From assembly GCA_025201805.1 (NCBI GenBank), contig MU619256.1, positions 101,356 through 165,355 of the forward strand: DNA of 64,000 nucleotides. The letters are read 5' to 3'. Below the pieces are notes generated by a model. The model made no database searches. It had not been told where the DNA came from and saw nothing but the letters and a program-made list of their open reading frames with translations. Every line of letters starts with the position of its first letter. Positions within the stretch are counted from its first letter, which is position 1. Origin of the DNA: Parasitella parasitica. Its lineage: Eukaryota > Mucoromycota > Mucoromycetes > Mucorales > Mucoraceae. Of this stretch, positions 34,701 to 46,073 are shown in pieces. The position numbers were made by a program, and so were the translations under genes.

Positions 34701-35368
34701 CAGACAAGTATACGACATGGCTTGAATTGTCCTTTATGATATGAAAGTTAGTGGGGGGTTTTTTTTCCCAGTCAACTGCTTATGTATAGAAATTCAGTGG
34801 AACAAAATATGTATGATTTCTGGGTATGATATGTAATATCTGATCTTGGATAATGGGAGTTATCTTTGTCGAAAGTCATTGGACTGAAAACCACTATTTC
34901 TTTATAGCGTAATAGCGGGTTGAAGATCTAAAGACTAAGTAATAGAAGCTATTGCAACATCATTGGAGGGGTAGTTATTTGCTAAAGAGGTCTCCATCAT
35001 CATGCGTGGTGGTGGTGGTGGTGGCGCGATGATGAGATCGAACGGCTTAGCTTGATGAGGCAGCAAAACAAATTAGCCTTCACATCTTTAAAGCAATGCT
35101 ATAGGGAAATTGAATTTTCGTTCATTAATTAATTAGTTAGCAATTAGTAAATACAGTGTGTAGTGGGTTAACCATGAACGGTGTTGGGTTTCATATGTTA
35201 CGTTTGCAAAAAAGCAAGAGGTTGCTTCCCATGCTTGATTGCTTCTAGCAGCCAAGAAGATCAAGGAAAGATGGACGTCCCGTTCCAAACAGTCACCATT
35301 GTGTTGTTGCCATGATTCAAAATCAACATTGGAAAAAAAAAAAAACTATTACTTTACACTAAATCAAC
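31733..35368. other. AT-rich gene-poor island with eroded open frames
   Basis: About 3.6 kb with no intact gene. A 126-codon minus-strand frame (33751-33371, no good ATG at its start; first internal ATG near 33695) encodes a helical, charged sequence with no recognised domain. A plus-strand frame at 34460-34744 looks like two exon fragments around a T-tract acceptor, followed by an in-frame stop. A short protein-like stretch lies at 34055-34190. A G run lies at 31744-31753, a GGT repeat at about 35008-35024 and T runs at about 34630 and 34756. The region resembles a graveyard of decayed genes or transposons, but no terminal repeats or transposase motifs were found. Confidence 0.4.
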
Positions 35369-36186
35369 ATGTCCAGCAACACACCAATTGACATTACGCA
35401 AGATACACCTAAATCAAGCAGCAAGCAAGTTCCTGGAAGAACACCTGGTACAACCATGCTTCCTTTAGCTAGAATAAAGCGCGTCATTAAAGAAGACAAG
35501 GATGTTGCGCTCATCAACGCAGAGGCAACATTTTGTATTGCCTATGCCACTGTAAATTGACCCATCAATATATGAAGAAAAAAAAACCGAAATCACTAAT
35601 GCAACTGGGAAATAGGAATTGTTTATGGAATATCTTGTCACTGAAGCCTTCTCAAGAGCTAAAAAAGAAAAGAGAAAAACTGTCTACTACAAAGATTTAG
35701 GTTTGTTGCTATCACAAGACGAAAGAATTTTACAGTGCTCATTCGATTATAGCTAGTACAGTCAAGGAATCCGATCAATTGGAGTTTTTAGTAGATGTCA
35801 TACCTACAACCATGACTTTGAAGGAGGCTATGGCTAAACGTAAAGAGAACTTGAGCGACGAAACAGAATCATCAAGCCCAACTCCGGCCAAGAAGCAAAA
35901 GACAAGCAACAAATCAAATGCGAAATCAGATGCAACTGATACACGAAACACATCTGCGCCTCCTACTTCCACTATTAAAGCTGCCGCTGCTGAATCCATA
36001 GATGAAAATACAATCACCTTGGACGAAAATGATGAAACTAACTCTCAAGGCGAAGAGGATGACAACATAGAACAAGGAGAAGATGAAGCACAAGTGGAGA
36101 CTGAGAACACTGCAGTGACAACAGAGACTCAAGATGATGTCGATCAGGACGATTTGATGATGGAAGAAGATCCAAAACAAGATTAG
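35369..36186 (+). CDS. Histone-fold protein, CHRAC1/DPB3 (NF-YC-like) family
   Basis: Three exons: 35369-35551, 35616-35700, 35753-36186. They total 702 nt (233 aa), with introns of 64 and 52 nt. Residues about 28-105 form a CBF/NF-Y type histone fold: LPLARIKRVIKEDKDVALIN, the ATFCIAYATELFMEYLVTEA long helix, KTVYYKDLASTVKESDQLEF and LVDVIP. This matches CHRAC15 of chromatin-accessibility complexes and Dpb3/POLE4 of DNA polymerase epsilon, families that cannot be separated here. A Lys-rich segment (PTPAKKQKTSNKS) and a very acidic C-terminal tail follow, typical of DNA and histone handling. It would pair with a Dpb4-type partner not in this window. Confidence 0.85.
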
Positions 36187-36381
36187 AACATCAGTTCTTT
36201 ACGTCATGTGGTCTCTTTTATTTGTGTATGTAGAGCGAGTAAATGCGAAGGTTTTTTTCGTGCAACAATTCTCGTATAAAATAAAAAGCCCATTGCAACC
36301 ACCACTTTCTTTTTCCTTTCGTTTCTCCCTCCCCTCTCCCCCCCTTTTTTTTTTCTTGATAATAGCAAGAAACAATAAAGA

Positions 36382-37743
36382 ATGTTAAATATTGGTTCAA
36401 GATTACTACGCTTTCATACTTTAAAAGCTGTCAGTGCCAAGTCAGTTACTTTCCGTGCCCTGTCGACTTCCACCAGCTGTTTGTCTCCAAAGAACCAAGA
36501 CGCTGATGAACCCGTTGATCCTAATAACAAGCAAAGTGCTGGATTCATCAAATCCGTGCTGTACGGTAAAGAATTGAGTGGAGCAGGTAATGTATTTGCT
36601 CCCGAGCTTACAACCACTCATTCCAAAAAGCTGGCGAGAGGCAAATACGTTCACGAAATGCAAAGTAAGTGTGTTATAGAATCAGGGGGAGGGGGCGCGA
36701 GGCAATGAAACATTTTTAACTGAATAAAAATACGTCATGCTAGCGCACCGTGTTAAACCCGACAAGGTGGAAGAATACATCCAGCTCATGTCTACCCATT
36801 ATCCTCGTATTGCTAACGATCCTCAAAACCAAGTAAATTTATGCGGTAGTTGGGAAATGATTGTCGGTGATCTGGATACATTTGGTGAGTGTCTGATTTT
36901 GAAGTACCTTGTTTTTTTTTGGTGCATTAACATGGTTCAAATTGTATAGTTCACATTTGGGAATACAAAGGTTATCCTGGACATAAGCAAACTATGGAAA
37001 GATTGTCAAAGGACCCAGTAAGTGCTTATTGAATATACTATATACAGAGGGTGCGGGGTCTTGACACCTCTCTTTTACAGGTTTATGCACAATTCATCAA
37101 AGACCTCCGACCTTTGTTAATTTCTCGTGAGAACAACATGATGTTAGAGTTCTCCTTTTGGATGACTTCGCCTCCTCAAACAACGAATGGCATCTACGAA
37201 CTTCGTAAATACAACTTGAAGGTGAGTTCCTTTGACCAAGCCCGTATTTTATCTAATCTAATCTGCTTAAATATAGCCTGGAAATTTGCTTGAATGGGAA
37301 TATTACTGGTAAAAGTGTGATGGGAAAAAACCAAAGGGCATTTGTCATACTCACCCTTTTAAATGTTTAGGCGCAAGGGACTTGAGTGCAGAAGTCAATT
37401 CTGTGAACCTGTCGGAGCCTGGTTCAGTCAATTGGGTAATCTGCATACAGTTCAGCACATGTGGACATACCCGTAAGTGTTCAATGTAAAATGTTGAGCG
37501 AGAGCTCAGGGCTAAACTATCAATTGAAAACCAGTGATCTGCAAACAAGAAAAACCACCAGAGAGGAGGCTTGGAAGGTGGAGGGATGGTCTGATACTGT
37601 GTACAAGACAGGTAAATATCTTTTTGCAAGTCAAGATTTATAGAATTCGCCAATAATGCTCACTATATACTATAATAGTTCGCCTGGTTGACAGTATGCA
37701 TTCATTCATTTTGAAGCCACTAGACTATAGTCCTCTAAGATAG
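36382..37743 (+). CDS. NIPSNAP: NIPSNAP-family mitochondrial protein
   Basis: Eight exons: 36382-36664, 36744-36884, 36950-37017, 37081-37221, 37277-37308, 37371-37472, 37535-37611, 37679-37743. They give 909 nt (302 aa); the fifth exon is only 32 nt. The Arg/Ser-rich, acid-poor first 35 residues look like a mitochondrial presequence. Two ferredoxin-like NIPSNAP repeats follow. Landmarks are VKPDKVEEYIQLM, VHIWEYKGYPGHKQT, GIYELRKYNLKPGNLLEWEY, EPVGAWFSQLGNLHTVQHMW, TREEAWKVEGWSDTVYKT and the C-terminal ILKPLDYSPLR. Metazoan NIPSNAP1/2 are mitochondrial proteins that can mark damaged mitochondria for autophagy; the fungal role is poorly defined. Every splice junction keeps frame. Confidence 0.93.
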
Positions 37744-37939
37744 ATTGTAATGACGAGAAAAGGGAAATGTTGCCAATGTTTTATTGTATCAATAAAAAAG
37801 CAAAAAAAAAAAAATATATAACATTAGTATATACAAGTGATGAAATTGTTAATTTTAGCTTTAGGTGTGGGGTTAAGAGTTGCTAGATGAATATGCACAG
37901 TTATGAGAGAAATAATGATAATAATATAATAAATTTGTG

Positions 37940-38768
37940 TTAATGAGCCGCCATGTTTCGTAATGCGTTCATGTTTCCACTGGCCTCACGACTACGAGTA
38001 ACACGACCTTCGCCCTCCATCAGCGTTTCCTCATACAATGTGCAATTTCTCGATCCAAATCTTTTTTGAAACTTGATCAGTTCTCGTGTAAGTATGTCCA
38101 TGATTTCCATTGAGTTTTGGCTGTCTTTATCCAAGGTCCCCACCACATCATCGTCGTCTTCTATATCTCGAACTAGTGGGATGGTACTCGCACTGCTCAA
38201 TGAATCGACGTCGTCGTCGTCCCGCATCTGCTCTGTCTCTCTCATGGCCACTGCCGCTGTGAGGTTGTTTAAATGACTCGTTGCAGCAATTGCCATTGAG
38301 GATTTCATGTCATTGCCATGTCCTGCACGGTTGTCATTTTCTTTAGTTGCCATCTCGACTTGGATAGAGCTGATATACTCTAGGATTTGATTTGCTCTTC
38401 TATTCATTTCAGATATACTCATACGAGCCTGCGGTTGGCGAGTCCTTGCTGGAGGAGACGAAGCACGTGCCGTAGGTGAGAAATGGTCGAATAAAACTGA
38501 AGAAATGCCATCTTCTGGACAATCTTTTCCCTCGTCGTCCAATTCATTACACCCAATAGGCGGTGACTCTCGAACTGGCGTGGATGTACGAGACCTTGGT
38601 TTTCCTCGTTTCCCACCACCGTTTACTTTACCATTCATTCGACCGTTTGTCTTTTTATCAGATTGTTTCGCTTGCTTTCGTTTGGGTTTAACGGGTGTTG
38701 ATGTGAGTGGTTTTGTTGCAATAAGATCAAGCTCAGGAAATTCTTCTATGACAGTTTCAATATACATC

Positions 38769-38802
<34 letters not shown>

Positions 38803-39793
38803 TAACGGATAAACATATATCTACCTTGCTCTTTTAGAAAAACTACTTCTTCGTGACCTACAGATGAAACAGTAGATGAAGGCGGTTCTGATTTTTCGTC
38901 GATTGTATCAGGCAGCTTGATTCCTAAATCTCTTTTTCTCTTGTTTGACTTGTCTCGGTTTTCCTTGATTGCCATGGTGTTATTGTTTTGACTTTTTGGT
39001 GGTGGTGTTGTTCCAGTGATAGCTGCAGCTGTATTCGATGGCTCGTTGTGCGAATGAATGAGAACATTATTAGCATCGCTGGAATGAGGAGGCGGAGAAG
39101 AGCTTGATTGTAGTGAATCGCCATCTTTATGTGACTCATACATTTCCAGGGCATTTCTTGCTGCCAACACATCTTCCAGAGACATACTTGCTTCTCGACT
39201 GTTCAAAGTCATTCTCTTTTTCGGTGCTTTCGCATTAGTTGTTGCACGTTCGGTCGAAACATATTGGCGCTTTGTTCTAATAATAAATAAAACGAGAGCG
39301 AAAGAGGGAGAGAAGAAATGGCATTTAGTAAAGAGAGGGAGCTTTTCCTTTCTTTGCGTTGTTCTCTTACCTTCCATTGCTTTGGCGCAGGCCTTTGTGA
39401 TTATCCGGCTTGCATTGCTCGCAATAATAATGGTCAGGTATATCCGGCTGCTCGAGTCCCATACATTCACAATGCTGCCACACTTCGCATTTGTCACATT
39501 GGACCATCAAACCTAGACTGTCTTTAAAAGACACCAACAACTATCAGCACCTCGTCAGAAGAAGAAGCTTCCAATTCGCAACTTACGAGTTTCATTACAG
39601 ACACAACGTGTGATGGAGCCGCTATCAGAGCTATTCTCATCAGACGTAGATTGGGATCTTCTTCTTGGTGGAGCTCTTTGTTTTCTTCTGCCTACTCGAC
39701 TTGGCCTACCGCCTCTTCTATGCACAACTAATCGCAAAAAGGTTGTTAATGCAAAGCCAATCCATCCAGTGCGATGTCGGTTCATTTACCCAT
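37940..39793 (-). CDS. CTI6: PHD-finger protein, CTI6-like
   Basis: Five exons: 39793-39790, 39727-39587, 39521-39371, 39276-38825, 38745-37940. They total 1554 nt (517 aa). The first coding exon is only ATGG. After an Arg-rich [12 protein letters not shown] segment, a C4HC3 PHD finger spans about residues 42-93: RCVCNETR, then [19 protein letters not shown] and [10 protein letters not shown]. Next comes [20 protein letters not shown], similar to yeast Cti6, followed by Ser/Thr- and Lys-rich low-complexity regions. Cti6 is a PHD subunit of the Rpd3L histone deacetylase and reads methylated H3K4; by homology this is a chromatin regulator. A CA microsatellite (38767-38797) lies in the last intron. 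Confidence 0.85.
38767..38797. repeat. CA microsatellite in an intron of the PHD gene
   Basis: About 14 CA units lie within the last intron of the CTI6-like gene. They create an artificial Val-Cys reading frame that is not coding. Confidence 0.9.
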
Positions 39794-40531
39794 GTAGATG
39801 CTTGATTAAATCCTTTTGCTTTTGCTAATAACGCTTTTCGCCCAAGAGTGATAAAATGATGAACAAGAAATGATTAAACTTGTGAGTTCAATTTGGGAGA
39901 CTAAAGAGAAAAGGTTTAGGAAAAATACCAACAGAAAAAATATTTTGAATGTTGCAGATTTGACTGTTTTTTGTTTAATCAGGTGTGGTGCAATATGCTT
40001 GTGCAGAATCCCTCTCGACTCACAATCTCCCAAATGTTAAGGTGATGCTATGTGAAACCTATATAACTTGCGCTATTACCTGCTACAAATGGGGCATGCT
40101 CTCATAGAAGGTGATGTATGTGACTAATGATGTATTTCAGCCATGTTAAAAGTAGTAATCACGAGGGCCAACTTTTTCATAAAAACTTTATGCCATCAAT
40201 TCTGCACTCGCCTATTTTTTTTTTTTTTTTATGTTAAATAGCAAAATAGGTGTATTTGAGCAAAGAAACAAACCGCATCTGGCTGTAACCTTGCTGTAGT
40301 TGTAGCATGACTTTGATTACTGATCAGCAAATCTTGGTCTCAAAGGTGAAACAATTTTTTTTCCTTGGAAATCGTTACATTTAGATACCTCTGATTTTTT
40401 TTTTTTCTTGGTTACTACGGCACGATGGGATATTTGATAGTGGGATAAATACACTTTAATTTAATTAATTAGTGGTACAGAAGCAGTGATATGGAAGGAT
40501 TTATATAGACAACTTGCGGATCATCAGTTGA
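39794..40531. other. Intergenic region between the PHD gene and ERG8
   Basis: No gene seen. AT-rich, with T runs at about 40216-40230 and 40398-40408. The left part is the promoter of the PHD gene and the right part the 3' flank of ERG8. Confidence 0.45.
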
Positions 40532-42376
40532 TTAATCACCAAGAACTGCTGATAAACCAGGGACATCGCGCAATTCCATAGAGGTTACACCTCGGGAATC
40601 GGCTTGCGAAAGAAGAGGACCTACGCTAAGCTCTCTCCAAGACTCCCAGACAAGACAAACGTCTTTTCTTGCTTTTTCTGACAAAACAATGCACCCAATG
40701 GCATCGTAACCACCCGCTAAACATGTCATGTCAGTATACAGATACCCCTCCTTGCTAATTCACTTAATTTTTACCTCCTGGAACAACAGCCATGGCAACA
40801 CCAGGTACATTTGTGCATTCATTCAACAGGTGCGTCTGTTCCTTTGGTTCAATTGGAACGCTGGATAAATCGCCCATCATTCGCATTAGCGAGCGAACAT
40901 GGCCAGCGTCGTTGGCCAGTGCTACGAACTCTTCCGCGATGATTCCAGGAACAGTGTGCCATTCGCTGGACTTTAATTGAGAGCATTGAATCAGAGTGTC
41001 ATTGTATAATTTGGCATCTTGCTGATGATGTGCGGCAAGTTGGCGGAAATGCTGCTCAACTAGAGAGTTGTATGTACCTAATTCGTCCCAGAGAGCATCA
41101 GCTGAACGTGTGTCAATCAACAATGGAGATGAATTTGTCAATGCCTAGCGTAAAATAGATTTCTATGCTTGCGAATTTACCTTCTTCAGGCTTTGATTTC
41201 TTCCAAGCCAATACTTTTCCAACCAAAGTGGGTGTATGACTGCCAGCATCAATGTCTGCCAACATTAGATGGAAACCTGGGGGTAATTGGAATGGAACAA
41301 CATCATTGTCCCAGCTAGATATGCGCACATTTGAATATTCTTGCGTTACACACATAGCAGAATGTCACTTTACCTCTGGTTGTGAGCATCCAATGCATCT
41401 GAAAGTACTTTGGAGTTTACATGTTCATCCTGGTCGATGCAAGAGAAAGGAGATTATATATACGTGCATTCTAATATGCCTTCCTCCCTTCCGTGGTAAT
41501 ATTTACCATAATTGGGGTCAAAATCGCTGGATTGAATCTCTTGTATCTGTGGCTACCCCAGACAGCAGATGACACGTCAAACCCACTTCCCACTTTACCC
41601 TGAGCAAAACAATGAACGAATTGAGCAACATTATGGATCAGCACCTTGTCGTTTTCAACAAGGGATTCGTTGACAACTTTGAAATGGAGCAACAATGCAG
41701 CAACTAAAGAGGTTGTCAGTGCAGCAGAGCTTCCAAGGCCTGTTTTATGTACGGTCGACAGTGTAGCATGTGTCTTGCAAAAGGGGTCGAGTGAAGCTAA
41801 TGCATCTGCAGTATTTGAAAGGTGTTTTGCTTCCAACTATTGTTAACGAGCTTGGGGGTTTAGATGAATTACAAACCTCCAACTGATCTACAAGTTTAAA
41901 TTTACCTGAGCACGTTGGGAGTAAAAGTCGTTGTCCCCCACAATTGTCACTTGAATGCCTTTGCTCAACAACCGATTTAATTGCTCTGCGCCAATTCTTT
42001 CTAGAACTACATGCAATGTAAATTTCAAGCATGTTTCTACAAACTTATTGCTGCTTTCAGTGGTTCTATTTGCGTTGAATTAGGTTTCAGGGATCATCGT
42101 ACAGCGAAAAAAAAAAAAAAAAAAAATAGCATACATGGCTTTAAATTCGAGCTTGTCACTATGACCAGTTGTTTTATACTGCCAGGTTGCTTCTTCAAAC
42201 TGAGGTGAGTGTACAGTGAGGGTACCTGCAGCACCGGTATACTCGGGTTTGATCACAGTATAGAATCTAGCTGATGTGCCAATAACTAAACCAGTGTAGG
42301 CTTGTTCTAAAACCAAATAGCCACCAGTCAAGAGCACTTTACCCGGGGCTGAAGCAATAGTATAGCTCGGAGTCAT
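40532..42376 (-). CDS. ERG8: Phosphomevalonate kinase
   Basis: Seven exons: 42376-42135, 42065-41906, 41836-41507, 41429-41374, 41314-41181, 41101-40775, 40716-40532. They total 1434 nt (477 aa; yeast ERG8 is 451). It opens with the GHMP-kinase N-terminus SAPGKVLLTGGYLVLEQAYT, then TIVGDNDFYSQRAQLEA, the ATP-binding glycine loop HKTGLGSSAALTTSLVAALL, QGKVGSGFDVSSAVWGSHRY, LPPGFHLMLADIDAGSHTPT and a C-terminal VVPGAGGYDAIGCIVLS. It phosphorylates mevalonate-5-phosphate to the diphosphate in the ergosterol/isoprenoid pathway. The first intron holds A20 (plus strand). The junction between exons 5 and 6 uses the acceptor at 41102-41103; a nearer AG would break the frame. Confidence 0.95.
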
Positions 42377-44253
42377 TCCAGTGCCAAGGTAATAATGTGA
42401 AAGAGGAACAAGACGCGAAATATATTTGCTTGTGGAACTAAATAACTAGAAGCGCCTGTCCAATGGGCCAATAATGTGAATGATTCAACTCAATGGATGA
42501 AATAAGCATTATACCTCGCAATTGGAAAGAAACATTTTTCTGGTGAGAGGGGAACCTTGTAAAATAATCATAGGCGAGTAAAATATGGTGTTATTATGCA
42601 AATATAACATAATACAAGTGAATATCGCTGATTTATAAATTTATAGATATGTCAAAGTACACAATAAATGTATTTTTTTAACATGCTTAACTGGGTAAGA
42701 ATTATACACAATTTCTCATATGGTGTTGGTGGTTCTAGCGTATTTTTACAGATGTATGTTCGGTAGCAAAAAGGATTGTAGATTGTTGATGGTAAATGCA
42801 CCAATACGGGTTCCTTAGGGTCGTCTGTGTAGCATATCTCTCAGTTTTCCTTCTCAAGTGTCTTGGCTAAACTGATTACGTTCTCTTTGTTACAAAAAAA
42901 AATACAAAGCGCTGGTTCCTTTGTGATGGTCAACATAGCAAAGGATATAAAAGAGAAAGTAAAGGGCATAACAAAAAGTAATAACAAAAATGACCAGGTA
43001 TAACACAGGTAAATAAAAATTTTGTTTGTATGAAGATTTATTAATAAATCTTTGGCTATTAAACACAGGGTAAATTATCAGAACTCTTCGTCTTTAATTT
43101 GAAGCGGTAAATTCATACCTCGAATCAATGTATATGTCCAATCAATAAAGAAAATAATTTTATATGAATCTAGAATGTATGTGGCAAACTTTACTTCATT
43201 TCATATCATATACAAGGTGACCTATAGCAGTTTATTGATTGGATCCTTTAGGATGATTGTAAATTGGGTCGTCTATTTTGTGAAGGCTTTGATAGTTTCT
43301 GTGACGCTTCTTATTGGAGAAGTTTACCATAGTTTATAGCTCCCACATGAGAACAATTTGTTTGGAACAAGACGAGGTTTCAGCAATTAGATCCTCTCTT
43401 TTAGGCAGTGTTTGTTTATCTGAAAGAGCCATCCCCAGGCAAATAAGAGTGTAAAATTGGAATGTAAAAAGCGCAAAGCGCAAAGCGCATAAGGGTTTTA
43501 ATTAGCCAGAGGCACTGTGCATAATTCAAATGTTTTTACTTTTCTGATCTTGGAGCTTATTGGTTTTCATTTTGATTTGTATACCATTATGAAAGAAAAG
43601 AAATGGTTTGGAATATCTCCCATGATGTCTCTGTGGCGTATATACGTAAATATCGCCGAATGTATCATGACAATCTTGATAAGGCTGCTCCATGAGGATG
43701 ATGGTACTTGACCAATGATTATTTGAATTTTAGTTGGCTTATTCTCGCTCGTGAACATCGGATGCACTATTTGCTTTTTTAAGCACCTTAATTTATCATT
43801 GATCAAGTTGTCATTGCTCGAGATCATTCAGTCGTCGTTTTTTAAGCATTGTTTACTTATCAATGTACAAATGGCGTGTGTTCATCAATTAGCTCCGAAA
43901 TGTGCTCAAGCACTCAAGATTTCAGAAACGCTTTTGCAAGATGGTGTAAAATGTAAAAGGCAATTGGTATACAAACTTTTGTTCACAGACAAGACATGTT
44001 GAAGGGTACAAAAAGAAGAGAAGAGCATGCATTTTACTTCTCTCCTTAATTTGAGGAATAGTATCAAACATTTGATTACCGCGCTCGATTGATATAGTCA
44101 AGAAGTTTGAGGTTGGACAAACAGCAAACATGTTATATTTAATTCTAGGGGTTACATGTACAAAACACTTTCTTCTTGTTCTGCTTCTTCTCTCCTCTTT
44201 ATTTTTCTCTATCTCATTTTAACTTTTTTTTTTCTTTCTTTTTCTGCTGGAGA
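42377..44253. other. Intergenic region between ERG8 and the RhoGEF gene
   Basis: About 1.9 kb without a supported gene. Several 64-86-codon frames overlap each other on both strands at 43517-44130 and none has family features. Near 43467-43487 the sequence repeats GCGCAAA three times. The last 120 bases are T/CT-rich, typical of a fungal promoter and leader. Confidence 0.45.
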
Positions 44254-46073
44254 ATGTCTATTGATGTTTGTAACAATTCGATCTTCTTGAAAAAAGCAGC
44301 GGCAGCGGCAACAGCAACAGTATCGAAAAATGACAGTACTAAAGAAACAAAAACAACAAAAAAGAGCAGGTCGTCTTCGTTCAGCAAGCTTCAGACATTA
44401 GTTGCATCTGTATCAAGACGAAGGTCTAAGCAAAAAGCAGCATTGGAGAGTAAATCGAATGCCTGCGTGCCTTCACCTCAACCTCAACCACAACCTCAAC
44501 CACAACCTCAACCACAACGACCACAACGACCACAATCACCGCCATCAAACTTAAAGTTACGACCCTCCGTGTCAGCAAGGCCGATTTCACAATTCTTCTT
44601 TCCATCGATAAAAGAGGAAGAAGATGTAGCTGCAAACAGAGCGACAATGACACGACAGATATCATTTTCGCCACCACCACCATCACTGCAACAAAAACAA
44701 CAACAAACAAAAAATCGGCAGCTCAACCGACACTCCCTCGCGATAGACCTTATTGATCGACAGCAAAACGAAGAAAGTGTTTCCTCAAGTAGCTCATCCA
44801 GATCATCTTCGTTAAAAACGATAAGACTGTTGGACGATTTTGCCATTAAAGAAGAGGATGAAGACGAGGAGTTCATCAATACAGTCCAATCAGATATTAA
44901 TGTGTCTTCAATGTCGATTAGAAAAGACTACTGTCTCGCTCGCTCCACATCATCCCAGATTAAAGAAAAGAGGCTGTCAGGCGTAGTCAATGTAGCACGA
45001 GCTCGTACTGTATTAGGGTTAGATTCACTAAAATCAAAAGAAACCCGAGCAATCCATGTATGGCAAAATACGATTACACAACTTTTGTCTACAGATCTTG
45101 ATCAAGATTGTATGTTCGATAACGATAAAAAAGAATTATATAAAATGTTAACACATCCAGCATTAGTGGTGAGTTTTCTTGCACTTTTCATAGACACACC
45201 ATAACTAAACATTTCTCTCAATTATTGGCTCCAAGCCGGAGGATACCCTAGAACGCCAAAAGTTCGTGCGACAATCATCAACAAAAGACCTTGCCATGAT
45301 TAGATTCATATTGAATGAGTTGATAGAGACAGAAAAATCTTACAACCAGCTGTTGGCGCTGATACAAGATGTAAGGTTTATGTGTCATTCCTACATCATA
45401 CATGCTAAACGTTTGTTTGCAGAGGTATATGCGCCCCATGTTGGCTGCTTCTCGAGCAAAAGACCCTCTTGTTAAATCGGCAGACATTCCAATCCTATTC
45501 AATCATTTACCAGAACTGCTCCAGCTTTCTGATAAATTGCTACAATCATTCGAATCAACCAATAATGTCGGCCATATATTTAGGTCCTTTGAATCCAGCT
45601 TTGTTGTGTTTTTGAAATACGCCATGCATTATAGAGCAAACATCAAAACAATCAAAAGAGCCTGTAGCAATGTACTGTTTATTAAAATAGATCAGGTATG
45701 TTTGTAGTAAAAACAAAAAGGAGATTACAGAAAATATAGAAAATATATACTAATTAGGCATATTATTATGCGTGTCCCCGCAGGAAAATCTTTCCCGAAG
45801 AGATACAAATCGACTTGGCATGTCAGATTATCTCATTGCACCTATCCAAAGGATACCCAGATTCATTCTGCTGATAAAAGGTAACAGAAAACCTTTGTAT
45901 GTTTTTGCTCCTACTCATTTCTTTCAGATTTGCAAAAATATGTTCATCCGATGGATACAAACTACGTCGAGCTGGATTTAGCATTGAAGATTTTGACTGG
46001 TTTGGCTGTTGCAATGGACTATGCACAAAACAAAGCACCACCACCGTCTCGTCCATCTATGGGAACACTTTAA
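44254..46073 (+). CDS. RhoGEF (DH-domain) protein
   Basis: Five exons: 44254-45168, 45236-45370, 45423-45695, 45784-45880, 45928-46073. They total 1566 nt (521 aa). The first about 300 residues are low complexity: poly-Ala, Lys/Ser-rich, a Gln-Pro repeat (44480-44518), Ser runs and an acidic patch. A Dbl-homology domain then spans about residues 325-510: LAMIRFILNELIETEKSYNQ, the RYMRPMLAASRAKDPLVKSA region, FRSFESSFVVFLKYAMHYRA and SDYLIAPIQRIPRFILLIKD (helix H8 motif), followed by DTNYVELDLALKILTGLA. It should load GTP on Rho/Cdc42-type GTPases controlling polarity and wall growth. The stop falls right after the DH domain and no PH domain is present in this model. Confidence 0.85.

Noticed and set aside
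31733-35368. A complete transposon in the AT-rich island
   Set aside because: No terminal repeats, target-site duplications, reverse transcriptase or transposase motifs could be seen by eye, so only eroded frames are reported.
38740-38810. Open frames rich in Val-Cys repeats
   Set aside because: They are translations of a CA/GT microsatellite inside an intron of the PHD gene.
41145-41180. A 36-nt intron between ERG8 exons 5 and 6
   Set aside because: The nearer AG gives the wrong phase and an early stop; the acceptor at 41102-41103 gives a 79-nt intron and restores the conserved ERG8 sequence.
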